Assembly: GCA_030789695.1 (NCBI GenBank)
Contig: CM061134.1
Coordinates: 60,643,334-60,707,333, forward strand
DNA from: Scilla litardierei
Taxonomy: Eukaryota; Streptophyta; Magnoliopsida; Asparagales; Asparagaceae
Direction of reading: 5' to 3'
Length of the DNA: 64,000 nucleotides
Shown: one piece after another, positions 1-11,172 of the stretch
Position numbering within the stretch: the stretch's first letter is position 1
How the letters are laid out: each line of letters starts with the position of its first letter
Notes under the pieces: model-generated
What the model saw: the letters and a program-made list of their open reading frames with translations, nothing else
Told to the model about the DNA's origin: nothing
Database searches by the model: none
Position numbers and translations under genes: made by a program

Positions 1-560
1 TGACACGTTCTTGGTGGCGTTGGAAGCTTCATGAAGTCTACTATCCATAAAAAATATGAGAAAAATACTTTGACTGCTGGAATGATAGAAGATTTCAAAA
101 TAGTGGAAGACTGTCTGAAAATCTGGGCGTGTGTGTCATCGCGTCACTCGGCCGAGTGGGATTCTTCACTCGGTCGAGTGGACGTCTCTACTCGGCCGAG
201 TGATAGACCCTGTAGAAAAACAGTAACTTCGAGGTCCTCAGGGGTCTGTCTCCGGGGGTGGCTCGGCCGAGTAGCTTTCATCATTCGGCCGAGTGGTAAT
301 GTGTACTCGGCCGAGTAGGCCATCGACGGGTCTCTGGGAATCGCAGTAGAGTCGGCCTCTTCTCTGGAAAATTCCCCTGACGTACTCGGGCGAGTGAGCT
401 TCCTCACTCGGCCGAGTAGGACTTTGTCATTCGGCCGAGTATACACTGAAAAACATTGTGCACGTATCCGTTCTGGTCGGCCGAGTGGGCTTTCTTGCTC
501 GACCTAGTGTGTGCTTCACTCAGCCGAGTGGCATGCTGTAAATGCCCAATCTTCTCTGTT
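1..560. repeat. LTR-like segment with triads of ACTCGGCCGAGT palindromes
   Basis: Twelve near-copies of the 12-bp palindrome ACTCGGCCGAGT start at 146, 168, 190; 261, 283, 305; 384, 406, 429; and 475, 497, 518. They form four triads with 21-23 bp between neighbours, and the triads start 115, 123 and 91 bp apart. A short AACAGTAACT string near 223 also follows the palindrome clusters of the Tekay LTR at 50645-51059. I infer a fragment of an LTR upstream region, but no LTR end is visible. Short open frames here are by-products of the repeats and I do not call them genes. Confidence 0.6.
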
Positions 561-1440
561 TCTCCTCCTCGTCGCTCCTATGAAGTTCTTTCCTTCTCCA
601 CTCATCATCTAGCATTGATAACTCCTTAATAAGGCCATGAGCAATGCTCCGTCACGCGTGCAAGTCCTTTAAACTCATTTTTGCTCCCAATTGCTCCATA
701 TTTCCTGAAATCTGACAAAACCAAGAAATAGTGAAAAGTAACGCAATATCGTCGAATACTCGTGAAAATCGCAATATGAGCAATCGAAATGGCGTGAAAA
801 CATGCAGAAAAATGGTGTAAAATATGGAGCGATCACATATACATTCCTTTATCTTACATGGTAGAATTTTTAGGACCCCAAATCAAATGACTCTTGGAAG
901 TCCTATATCTTATATGTGCATGTATAGAAGATAGGTTTCTACTGGAAGCATGCGGCGAATGAGCATGTGAATGTATATATGCATTACGGTGAGCATACGC
1001 ATGTGGGTGTGTATGCGTTGGTGTATACCCATATTGTGATGTATGTGGGTAATATTTGTGAGGGTGTGCATGATTCATACCATGTGATCTTGTATGATGT
1101 GTGACTGCCTTGTGAACATTCATGTAATTTTTCACATTCGCATATATGCATTAGATGCATATGAATGTGAAGCATGGTAAACAAGTGGATGAACATGTGT
1201 ATAAGTATGAACATGCGGTGGTTGTGCTTAACCATGGGCATGAGTGTTTGTGCGGTCATGTGGAAATCTCATATGAGTGTTTGCACGTGCACGATGGTGT
1301 GGTGCATAAAACTCGGCATACGTATGAGCATGATATGAAGGTGCTCTTGTACGTAGTTGGGTGCGTGTGTACATATACACATGTCTCTTCATTCATTGTC
1401 CACCCTTAGTGGGTTTCTTTCCAAAGGAGGGTGTCACCGG
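561..1440. other. Non-coding, CATGTG/GTATG-rich stretch
   Basis: No gene is supported. From about 850 to 1410 the DNA is dominated by alternating purine-pyrimidine words (CATGTG, GTGTAT, CATATG), which makes spurious His- and Met-rich frames on both strands. The right edge, about 1440, is where recognisable SIRE gag coding sequence begins abruptly, so this stretch probably belongs to another insertion or to decayed element sequence. Confidence 0.5.
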
Positions 1441-1451
1441 AGTGGTGCTAG

Positions 1452-2114
1452 TTGAATGATTTTAATGATTTATATATGAGATTGAAGAAGTTAAATTCTC
1501 AACATAAGGCATTAGTTCTTTCATATCAAGAACTAACCTCATCTGCATCTTCTTTAGACAGTATTAAAATTGAGAAAGAAGCATTATCTTCTCAAAATGA
1601 CAAGTTACTTCATGAAAATAAGATTCTCAAATCTGAAAATCATAATATGATATCACATATTTCTATTTTAGATAAGGATATCTCATCTTTAAAATTGAAA
1701 TATGATGATATATCTTCTAACATTAGTAAGTTTAATAAAGGAAAGGATAATTTAGATGATTTACTTAGAGTACAACATCCTGCAAATCAGCGACAAGGTT
1801 TGGGTTATAAGAATATTCCCAAATCCAATAATTTTGCTAATACTATTTCTTTGAAAAAGGAACATCATGATTTCATTAAAACAAAGAAAATTAATTCTTC
1901 TATTCATATGAAAAAGGATACTATTCATATTTTAAAGAAGACCAATTTTGTTACATCTACTAAGAAATCCATTATGCATACTATTTGGGTTCCTAAAAAT
2001 GTTTATTTATATGACAAGGATTTATATGTTTCTAACTTTATGCAAAATGTTATTCTTTCTTCAAATTATTTAAAGAAACCAAATTCCACGTGGGTTTGGT
2101 TTCCTAAAGACTAA
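1452..2114 (+). pseudogene. SIRE copia gag C-terminal coiled-coil region (fragment)
   Basis: A 220-residue open frame rich in Lys, Ser, Asn and Leu has heptad-like spacing over residues 1-100 (for example LKKLNSQHKALVLSYQEL), followed by basic, low-complexity sequence and a Trp-containing end (STWVWFPKD). This matches the long region after the zinc knuckle in SIRE-type Gag proteins. The N-terminal Gag domain and the CCHC knuckle are absent because homology starts abruptly near 1441. The frame ends at 2114 and the protease motif continues in another frame, so the gene is broken. The Met at 1452 is unlikely to be a real start. Confidence 0.7.
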
Positions 2115-2150
2115 TCCTAAGGACCCATATAAAAAGGGTACCAATAATTA

Positions 2151-2505
2151 TTGTTTATCTTTCAGGTACCCATAAAAGAAAGATGGATACTAGATAGTGG
2201 ATGTTCCAAACACATGACTGGAAACATCAAACTTCTATCAACCATACAATTCAAAGATGGTGGCACTGTTATTTTTGGTGATAACAACAAAGGTAAAGTT
2301 ATTGGCATTGGAACAGTTGGTGATCCAACTAAGCCAATCATCGAAAACATGCTCCTCATTGACGGTTTGAAATACAATCTCTTATCCATTTCTCAATTAT
2401 GCGATAAATATTTTAAAATTATTTTCGAAAAGAATGCATGCATTATATATGATTTTAACATGTCTAATATATTATTTCAAGGTAATCATAAGAATTATAT
2501 ATATA
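2151..2505 (+). pseudogene. SIRE copia aspartic protease and start of GAG_pre-integrase domain
   Basis: The retroviral-type protease motif WILDSGCSKHMTGN (catalytic DSG) begins near 2183. It is followed by GDNNKGKVIGIGTVG and LLIDGLKYNLLSISQLCD, the usual copia protease-to-integrase linker. Coding similarity ends near FQGNHKN (about 2490), where a TA repeat begins. The next part of the same polyprotein resumes at about 41500 (TDNTLLWHKHFGHTNF). The protein would have processed the copia polyprotein in virus-like particles; this copy is not functional. Confidence 0.85.
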
Positions 2506-2538
2506 TATATAATTCTCACCTTCTCACAATAGCATTTT

Positions 2539-2584
<46 letters not shown>
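2506..2584. repeat. MITE-end remnant plus (TA)n tract at the left breakpoint of the SIRE element
   Basis: TTCTCACCTTCTCACAATAG, then CATTTTCC, sits at about 2512-2540 and closely matches the right end of the MITE at 8416-8767. A pure (TA)n run follows to 2584 and abuts LINE-1. The remnant suggests a MITE end was left when LINE-1 entered the same TA tract. Confidence 0.6.
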
Positions 2585-2589
<5 letters not shown>

Positions 2590-2595
2590 GAGAAG

Positions 2596-4585
2596 ATGGC
2601 CGTAATTCTCGGAGGAGACCTACCAAGCGATCCCGGCGACACAGATGAACCTACCAAGAAGACGGCGGAAGGACCTCAGAAGACGGCGGAGGGACCTCAG
2701 ATCAGATCGGAGGGACCTCAGATCCCGGGGTTCAATGGAGGTAGACTGCGAAAACTTCCAGCTACCCAGAAGTGGGCACTCGTCGACGACAATGGCGATG
2801 ATGGCGCTAGTGGCTCCGGTAAGGCAAAGGAGCCTCTATTAACGACTGGGAATGAAGGTATAACCCCTAACCCAATTCCTAATGAAGGTGATAATGGGAA
2901 GTGGATAGAGATCAATAGGAGGAAGAAGGCCCTATTACCTGTCAATCTGGGGGAGATCAGAAACAAATTTTTAAAGAAAGATTCTAGCAGCAGGGTTTAT
3001 CGTAATAATGGTCCTGTTGTGGACGGGAGGAAGGGCCATGTAGGGTTTACTCGACCTAAGAACTCTGTGACAGGTGATGATGCTCGAAAGGCGTTTGTTA
3101 AAATGCCAGTTAGACCCAACATCTCTTTCCGTGTTGATACCACTGTCGTTAAGCAATCGTGGTTGGATGTGTGTACGAGTAGGAGAACCTATGAAGCCTC
3201 AATGTACATGACCCATGTGCCACCGAAAATCAGAGAAACGATTTGTGCTCGTTTGCCTGTGGATGTGGTGGAGAGGGGAGCTGAGAAATGGAGACATACC
3301 CTTGTAGGGTACATACTGGGTGATGTGCCTTACTACGGCCAGATTGTGGCGTGGCTGGATAGACTGTGGAAGCTGAAGAAGAGGGTACAAGTATACAGCA
3401 AAGAGAATGGCTTTTTCTACTTCAGGTTTGAATCTCCTGAGGAGTGTGAGCGGATTCTTCAGGGGGGGTCCGTGGTTATTTGATGGTAAATTAGTTGTGT
3501 TGAAGCGATGGAATCTACACATGACCCATGATCGCGATATTCTGACTTCTGTTCCAATTTGGGTCCAACTACACGGTGTCCCGTTATACATGTGGAATCT
3601 TGAGGCCTTAAATATAATCGCTTCGGTTTTGGGCAGGCCCTTGTGTCTGGACAGGGCCACGGCTTATCATGAGAGGATTACCTACGCTCGCTGTTTGGTG
3701 GATGTTTCGGCAAATAATCCTCTTCCGAAAACAATTGGAGTTGAGTTGGATGATGGGAAAACAATTACTATAGAAACAAAGTATGAGGGAGCGCCCCCTC
3801 GGTGTACCCATTGTGTTTGTTTTGGTCACTCGGATACCCAATGTCCTGCTGTAACCCAGCTCCCTTCAATCCAAGTGGCGCAGATTGAAATTCCTAAGGA
3901 GGGGATGAAGGCATCAATTGTCAAAGAGGCCTGTATCTCCATAGGAGATGAGGTGGCTGATGGTGATAAGGATGGTCAACAAGCAACGGGCACGTTTCAG
4001 GCCGATGGCGTGGTGGATAATCACCTAGCTACAGGTGGAGTCCTCAATCAACTGGCTACGGTTACTCCCAAGCCTTCTTTGCAGACTACTAATCTAATGC
4101 AAACAGGGGAGGCGAAATTTGCTACGGGAAATAATGGCCATGAGCAGCTAGCTTTGCCTGTTACAAGTGTAGCTGGCCATGGGCACCTGGAACCTGGGGA
4201 GTTTGTCCCTAAATTACAAATACCGGTTACAAGCACTGGGAATGTTCAAGCTACCGTTGGCATGCGGAGATTGGAGGACCCGATGCCTGCAGTGTCAAGG
4301 ATGAGGCCTGACTCTGGAGATGGTCCTTTCAAGGAGAAGTTGCCTGAAGACACTGCTCAATTTGATGGGTCCATCAGACCCATTCCCTCATTGCTTTCTG
4401 AAAGCCATGAAAATGAAATTGATTTGATCCCTCCTGACATTGCTCTGGACAATCCCGAATGGGATGTGGAACAGGGAATATACTTATCTCAGGTGGAGGA
4501 ATTGCAACAGAATCGAAAGAAGAGTGGCCCTCCCTCTTCAGTCACTAGGAGAAGTAGTAGATTGCAAGGAAGCTCTCTAGTGTAG
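2596..4585 (+). pseudogene. LINE-1 ORF1, DUF4283/zinc-knuckle RNA-binding protein, frameshifted
   Basis: The reading frame starts at 2596 (MAVILGGDLPSDPGD) and runs to about 3465, where a run of seven G (3462-3468) carries one extra base. It continues in the +1 frame to the stop at 4585. LINE-2 reads HGGPWLFDG at the same place, which confirms the single-base insertion. Domains: a basic, disordered N-terminus (residues 1-190), a DUF4283-like region around WRHTLVGYILGDVPYYGQ and FYFRFESPEECERIL, and a CCHC-like knuckle CTHCVCFGHSDTQC near 3810-3850. The C-terminal third is low complexity and ends in a basic SRRSSRLQG-like tail. Such proteins coat LINE RNA. Confidence 0.85.
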
Positions 4586-4605
4586 AAACACCAAAACCCC
4601 ATCCA

Positions 4606-7600
4606 ATGACTGTGCTTATCTGGAATGCTAGAGGTCTCAATAATGTTGTTAGAAGACGTGATCTACGTGATAGTATAAATCAAATAAGGCCTTCTGCCAT
4701 CATTCTCGTGGAGACTAAGCTTAAGTCTCCATTTCTTAATAATAATTCTGTGATACCCAAAAACTGGATATCAATTGATAATTTTGACCTTTCACCTGGA
4801 GGGCGGATTATTATGGGGTTTAATCCATGCATCTGGCAACTGCATCTCATCTCCAATTCCGATCAACATATCACTGTCTTATGTACCAATGCTGGGGGTT
4901 TCTCTTGCACCATTACGGGTGTGTATGGTCGCAATTCTATGGTTGAGAGAAGAGAATTATGGAAGAATCTGATGGTTGATGCGCAATGTGCAAATGGGGG
5001 GGCTTGGCTTTTGGGCGGTGATTTCAACAGTGTTCTATTCTCCAAAGACAAATTAGGCGGGCACAAGTTGGATGAGAGTATGGTCAGGGATTTCAATGAA
5101 TGCATACGAGTTTGCCTCCTTCAGAAGCTCAAAAGCACTGGGCATCACCTGAGTTGGTGTAACAATCGCGTGGGGACAGCAAGGGTCGCCGCTCAGTTGC
5201 ATCATGTGTTTTGTAATGCCAATTGGATCAACATGCTCCCACATTCTTATTTTATGTATATGGACCGCCAGACAAGCGATCATTCTCCCATGGTGGTTTA
5301 TCTTCACCCTCAGGTACCGTCTGAACCGAAGCCATTTAAATTCTTTAATTATTGGACAAAATGCACAGGCTTTAGCAATGTTGTCAAGGAAAGCTGGGCC
5401 GGCAAGGTCATTGGTACGCATATGTTCTGTGTTTCACAAAAATTAAAGCGGCTAAAGTATCACCTCAAGGTCTGGGCGGCTGATCTCAAGGCCGATCAGC
5501 TAGTTAAGAAGTTGCGCTGTGAACTTGTGGCAATCAGGACCAATCCGAACTTTCATGCGGATACAGACCTACAGAATGCTGAATTGAAATTATCCAATGA
5601 ATTGGCTTCTGCAATGAATCTTGAGGAGGATATGATTCGCCAAAAAAGTCGACAAAATTGGTTGTCCCTTGGAGACAGGAACACAAAGTTTTTTTATAAT
5701 GCAATGAAATCGAGGCAATGTCACAACAACTTGTGCCATTTAGTTGATTCGACGGGCAACCAAAATAAATCTTATGATGTTCTGAAGTCTGAGGCACCGG
5801 AATTCTTTGCCAAATTATATAGTCAAGATTATTATAAGCAACATTTTCCTAAGATAACCCCTAAGCGGTTACTGACTAAAGATGCGTCGGCTTGGCTTGA
5901 TCGGAGGATATCTGATGATGAGATTAAAGCTGCTGTTTTCCAGATTGGTCCTGATAAGGCGCCTGGACCTGATGGGTTTAATGGGTACTTTTTCCAACAC
6001 AACTGGCATCTCCTTAGCTCTGAGATTATTACTGCTATTAAGTCTTTTTTCCAGCTCTTCTCAGTTATTACGCCAGATCAACCATACTTTTCTGACTCTT
6101 GTCCCTAAGAATTCTAATGCCTCGACTCTGGGTGATTATAGACCGATAGCTTGTTGTAATGTGCTATATAAGATTATCAGCAAAATATTATGCAACAGGT
6201 TAAAGGTTGTGATTCATGAATTGATTTCCCCTAATCAGACGGCGTTTCTCAAAGGAAGATTACTATCTGACAGCTGCCTTATTGCACATGAGCAAATCAG
6301 GGATTTCAGTAATCCAATGGGGCAGAGGGCATGCCTTAAACTGGATTTGCGCAAGGCTTTTGACAGCGTAAATAGGGACCTGATATATTACTTCCTCTCC
6401 CAGTTGGGGTTCTCCGATAAATTCATTGGATGGATTAGAGAGTGTATTTCATCTGCTACCTTCTCTGTTATGGTGAATGGGACACCAGTGGGTCACTTCG
6501 GAGGCAACAGGGGCATTCGACAAGGTGACCCTCTTTCTCCATATTTATTTGTCATTATCATGGAGGTTTTTTCTATCCTATTTGAAAAAGCAATTAATAG
6601 ACGTACAATTGAGCCTATGAGGCGCTCAGGTGGCATTTCACACCTGCTCTTTGCTGATGACCTACTTGTGTTCTGCCGTGCTAGCAAGAAAACTTTTTCT
6701 GGAATACTTAAGCTCCTTAATGAGTTTTCTGACTACACGGGTCTCCAAGTTAATTGGGATAAGAGTGCTGCTATATTTAGTAAGGGTGTCAAGGAAAAAA
6801 AGGAGTTAGCCGATTTCTTGGGCATCAAATTCGCCACTACAATCACCACCTATCTGGGGTTACCCCTCTCTTCTAAATATCCAAAATCCCCAATGTTCAG
6901 CAGACTAGTTGACAAATGCAAGAAGAGGTTGATTGGTTGGTCTTCTTCAGTTTTATCTATATCTGGGCGAATTGAACTAGTTAGAACTGTCATCTATGGA
7001 ATGATCGCATTTTGGATGCAAGCGTTCCACGTGCCTCATACTATTTTGCGTACTATTACTACGGCTTGCAGGCGATTTATCTGGGGAAATTCCAAAGCTT
7101 GGGCATGGAAAGACATGTGCAGACCTAAATCTGAAGGAGGGATTGGCATCAGACTGTTGGAGGATTTGAATGTAGCAGCTGGTATCAGACTAACTTGGAG
7201 ATACCTAACCTCTGGTAGTCTGTGGGCGACTTGTATGAGGAAACATTATTCTGATTCGGGTGGGTTTTTTGCTATGAAGGGGCTAGTTACACAATCGGGC
7301 ACCTGGAAGCACATGCTTAATTGCAGAAATGTATCCCAAAAGCTTATTCGACGGAAGGTGAGAGATGGCAAATCTACACTTTTTTGGCATGATAACTGGC
7401 TGGAATGTGGGCCTCTTAAATTCCTGTATGAGGTCCCTGCAAATTCTTCTATGAAAAAAGTATATGAATATTGGGAGAATGACAAATGGATTGATGACCC
7501 AACTATTGATGAAATCCGGCCTTTACTCCTCAATATCAAACTACAGTTTGGTGCTGACCGCTGGGAGTGGACTCCTGGCAAGGAATTTCAATTTAGACAA

Positions 7601-8155
7601 GCTTGGGAAGGGGTGCGATCGCGAGGTACTCCATTTCCTTATCATAAATTAATTTGGTTTCCTAATCACATCCCAAAGATGTCCCTAACTCTGCTTCGAG
7701 CTTTTAAAGATAAGCTGCTAACCAGAGCGAAGATAAGTAGATGGGGGCTTGAAATTCCAACTGATTGCACCTTATGTGATGGCAACTTTGAGGAAACGGT
7801 GGAGCATCTCTTTTTCCATTGCACTTATTCTGATTACATCCTTCGGCGTGCATTACTCAAGCTTGATATCAAATCCCAGCTTGCGCCCTGCCTTGAAGAG
7901 GTGGGTAGATACTACCTTGCGCATTATGGGGGGAAAAATGTTCTAAGTATGCTACGCAAATCTGTCCTATCTGCTTGTGTTTGGCATATTTGGCGGGAGA
8001 GAAATCGCAGAATCTTTGATAGGGAATACCGGTGCAAGGCAAGTGTCTTTCAGGAGATAGAGGTAGATATCAGGGTTGTCCTTAGAGATCAGGAGCCATC
8101 TGGGGAGGATGAGGCTAAAGTCTTGGCTAACTGGACTTTCAGAGATAATGGGTAG
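4606..8155 (+). pseudogene. LINE-1 ORF2, endonuclease-reverse transcriptase, frameshifted
   Basis: The AP-endonuclease domain opens with MTVLIWNARGLNN (4606) and includes VETKL, GVYG, GGDFNSV and SDHSPM. The segment that reads RLDRVLCN in LINE-2 is QLHHVFCN here, so a conserved Asp is lost. The RT domain carries DKAPGPDGF, LDLRKAFDSVNR, RQGDPLSPYLF and LLFADDLLVF (catalytic ADD). A C-terminal zf-RVT region (CTLCDGNFEETVEHLFFHC) ends the protein at 8155. A frameshift near 6045-6060, just after a T6 run, separates the first 500 residues from the rest. The enzyme would perform target-primed reverse transcription; this copy cannot make it whole. Confidence 0.85.
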
Positions 8156-8269
8156 GATTTTGATGAGGGATTTGGACATGAACTTTGATATGTTTTGTTG
8201 CGTTCTGGCATGTATGGGTTTCTTTTATTTTATTTGATATAGACTTTGATAGGTCGAGGGATTGATTGT

Positions 8270-8302
8270 AGAGAGTGACGACGCTTGTGTCCTCTCCTCT
8301 CT
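8270..8302 (+). promoter_or_regulatory. LINE-1 3'-UTR stem-loop
   Basis: Outer stem AGAGAG (8270-8275) pairs with CTCTCT (8297-8302); inner stem GAC (8280-8282) pairs with GTC (8289-8291) around the loop GCTTGT. The same layout in LINE-2, -3 and -4 has different stem bases but the same loop, which supports a conserved RNA structure, perhaps the RT recognition site. Confidence 0.6.
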
Positions 8303-8382
8303 CTCTCGAAACCTCTTCCTGTTAATCTCTATAATGTAATTACTCTGTACATTACATTTCTCAATAAAGGGTTACGCTAACT

Positions 8383-8386
<4 letters not shown>

Positions 8387-8415
<29 letters not shown>
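8387..8415. repeat. (TA)n microsatellite
   Basis: A pure TA run joins the 3' end of LINE-1 to the left end of the MITE at 8416. Confidence 0.9.
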
Positions 8416-8417
<2 letters not shown>

Positions 8418-8764
8418 AAAATGTATATCATTAGCTAGCCAAATCTATTTTCCAAATCAATAATCGGAACCGTTCATCTTATTCTATCAATCAAGTGATC
8501 TTTATGTGTAGATTTTTTTGTTTTTTGGAGATTTCTATCAAATCCATCAAGTGTTTACAAGAGAGACGACTTACAAGCTACCTACAAATGTAACAAAATT
8601 GGAACGGGTTGATCCATAGGATTTTGGGGTTTATAATATCCAATTTTTTTAGGGTATAGATCTATCAACATGTTATTGAAGATGAACGGTGCCGATCGTT
8701 GATTGGTGTTACCGATTGGTCATTCTCACGATAAGAGTCTCTTCTCACCTTCTCACAATAGCAT

Positions 8765-8767
<3 letters not shown>
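8416..8767. mobile_element. MITE-like non-coding element flanked by (TA)n
   Basis: This is a 352-bp non-coding block that starts GGAAAATGTATATC and ends CACAATAGCATTAC, with (TA)n on both sides. Its right-end sequence recurs at 2512-2540. Position inside TA microsatellites and size recall the micron elements known from rice, which target (TA)n; that assignment is inference. Confidence 0.55.
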
Positions 8768-9030
<263 letters not shown>

Positions 9031-10340
9031 CATTTAAAATAATTCCCACTTAAAATCTTCGATGTCCTAATTTAAACAAACCACAATAATCAAAACGCAA
9101 TAATTATTATTTAATTCCCCCACAAATTTTAATTCTTGTCAAAAATTAGTTCCCCGAATCTTCCAAAATTTTTGTTCCGTCAATATTTAGTCGATCCTGA
9201 AGAATTTAGCTCCCCACAAAAAGTTTAATTTTCCTAAAATTTAGTTCCCTTCAGATTCACTTCCTCCCAAAATTTTAAGATTATTATCCTAAATTTTAAA
9301 TTTACAAAAATTGTAGTTCAAATGAAAAATTTAGTTATTCCTCACAAAATTTAGTTCCCTCCAGATTTAGTTCCCCCAAAATTTCCTCTAAATTTAATTC
9401 CCTCCAAATTTAGTTCCCTCCAAAAATTCCATCCAAATTTAATTCTCCCCAAAATTTTAGGATTTTTCCACAAAATTTTTAATTTTCAAAAATTTTAGTT
9501 ACCCCAAATGTTAGTTCCTCTAGAAAATTTATTTCGCACCAAAATTTTTAGTTCACTCTGCAAAACTCTCATCCTACCCATTGATTCCTTAAGATTCAAT
9601 CCTAGCTATCTTTCTACCCACCCATTTGTTCTAGTCAGCAAAAACATTCAAAAACATCCTCAAATGTATAATAGATATGTTATAAATTCATGCATATCAT
9701 AAATTCATGTACAAATAGTAATTTCTTGTCATCATGTTACAAATTCATCAAAACTTACACGCTCTTTCTTCCTCCTCGACCCCATCATCCTTCCCATCTT
9801 CCCTTTCTATCATTTCTATCCCAAAAGCTTATGATTTTTTCTCCAAAAAAATTCAGAAATTTAATTCCAATTATTTAGTATTTTAAGATTCATTCTCAAC
9901 ATTATTCATATATACATGTTTTTCGTAATCAGCAAATCCATTTACTACAGAAATGAGCAAACAAACTAATTCACAATTACTGAGAAATAAGAAATGGTCA
10001 AAGGTAACAATAACCTTTTTAAAAGATCAAAGCATCAATGTTTGTGCTTTCTCAGCCATAAACAGAAATACAAAGTCACGAAAATTTTGATTATTTCTCA
10101 ATACAGGCAGTCTACAAATCAATAGCAGAAGAAAGAAGGGGGGAACACCTGGGTAGATGAAAGATAATGATGCATAAAGATATAACACTTTCATCTCCAG
10201 TTTGATGTATGAACATCTAATTCCAATTGATCCTATTTTGCATAACTCAAGGAGATTGTGCAATAATTTCAGCTTCTAAATCACAAAATCTCGCACCTCT
10301 TGTATGCACGGAGCTGCCAAATATAGGAATTAACGCAATA
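9031..10340. other. AT-rich non-coding part of Helitron H1
   Basis: The interval is rich in TTTAGTTCCC and CCAAAATTT words, as in the 3' subterminal parts of the two shorter Helitron units. No coding signal is evident. Confidence 0.5.
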
Positions 10341-10346
10341 TCCTAC

Positions 10347-10484
10347 CTTGATCAAACTCTGGCCTATCTAAATCCTGTCGTAATAACCATCGAATGATAT
10401 GTGGGCCCTTCTTATTGAAACTCCTCTCACCACCGACAGCGCGTGGTTCAGTCTACTTGCATCCTCCACCATTTGCATGATCCT
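10347..10484 (-). pseudogene. Possible captured host exon inside Helitron H1 (unrecognised)
   Basis: On the minus strand this 138-bp block is preceded by a T-rich stretch and CTTGCAG, and followed by GTAGGAT, so it has both splice borders of a plant exon. One frame reads protein-like sequence (GPHIIRWLLRQDLDRPEFDQ) with a single internal TAG. I do not recognise the protein. Helitrons often capture gene fragments, which fits its place between Helitron ends. The alternative is chance splice-like borders in AT-rich DNA. Confidence 0.3.
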
Positions 10485-11172
10485 CTGCAAGTGCACAAAA
10501 ATATCAGCCTATAAGAACAACATAACTCACAAAAAATTCGCAAAGAAATTAGTTTCAAAAGAATTCATACCTTTTCACCGGTGTAGGATCTGGAACCGAA
10601 TTTTCAGGTCCTTAGAATTAGATGTTCTTACATATAACTGGAACTGCTAAATAGAGATCTTAAAACTCTAAGGACCAGCTCCCCTATCTTCAGATAGAGA
10701 GAAACGGTCAGCCCCCTGTTGCAAAATTTTGCAATGAATTTGGCTCGTTTAAGAATCCAAGAAAAGAGAGCAACTGGATCAAATAGAAAGAGATGATTGA
10801 ATTGGGTTGGATTGGATTTGTTACCCGCCTGCATTGGGAAATGTTTTGACGAAGAGAGAGCAGCCCAAGCAAGAAGAAGGTGAATGGGAATTGGTTGGAG
10901 AATCGGAGATGCTTATTTTGTTGCCCATTGAAGGATATCTTCAAGATTATTGAACTCTTCAACCCTTGTTGCCATCTTCTTCATCAAAAATAATTCAACT
11001 TGCTATCCTACAAAATAAAATTAGACAAATGTAGTAAAATTTATAAAGATCTTATTTTTGAGATGGAAAATTCTTCTCAAAAATGATTTACAGTAAAATT
11101 TCGACCAACTTTATATGATAAAATTATATGCATACTCCCATACACCAACATTTTCTCAAAAAAATTAACAGA
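10485..11172. other. Helitron H1 interior, no supported gene
   Basis: Possibly more gene-derived sequence lies on the minus strand (a short frame MATRVEEFNNLEDILQWATK ends near 10912), but without splice context or recognisable homology I make no gene call. Confidence 0.3.

Larger units (their letters stand above)
2585..8386 (+). mobile_element. LINE-1: L1-type non-LTR retrotransposon, near full length
   Basis: The element has a short 5' UTR, ORF1 with DUF4283-like and zinc-knuckle regions, a 20-bp gap, ORF2 (endonuclease, reverse transcriptase, zf-RVT), a 230-bp 3' UTR with a stem-loop (8270-8302) and AATAAA at 8363, ending directly in (TA)n without a poly(A) run. (TA)n also precedes it. 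Each ORF carries one frameshift, so this copy is dead but recent enough to be read end to end. Confidence 0.85.

Noticed and set aside
144..446. Frames of 95-100 residues with repeated Thr-Arg-Pro-Ser
   Set aside because: Produced by the palindromic repeats on both strands.
146..529. ACTCGGCCGAGT copies as restriction-site or vector artefacts
   Set aside because: Copies are degenerate, natural in context, and share the phasing seen in other LTRs.
854..1409. His-rich frames
   Set aside because: Composition artefact of CATGTG-rich DNA.
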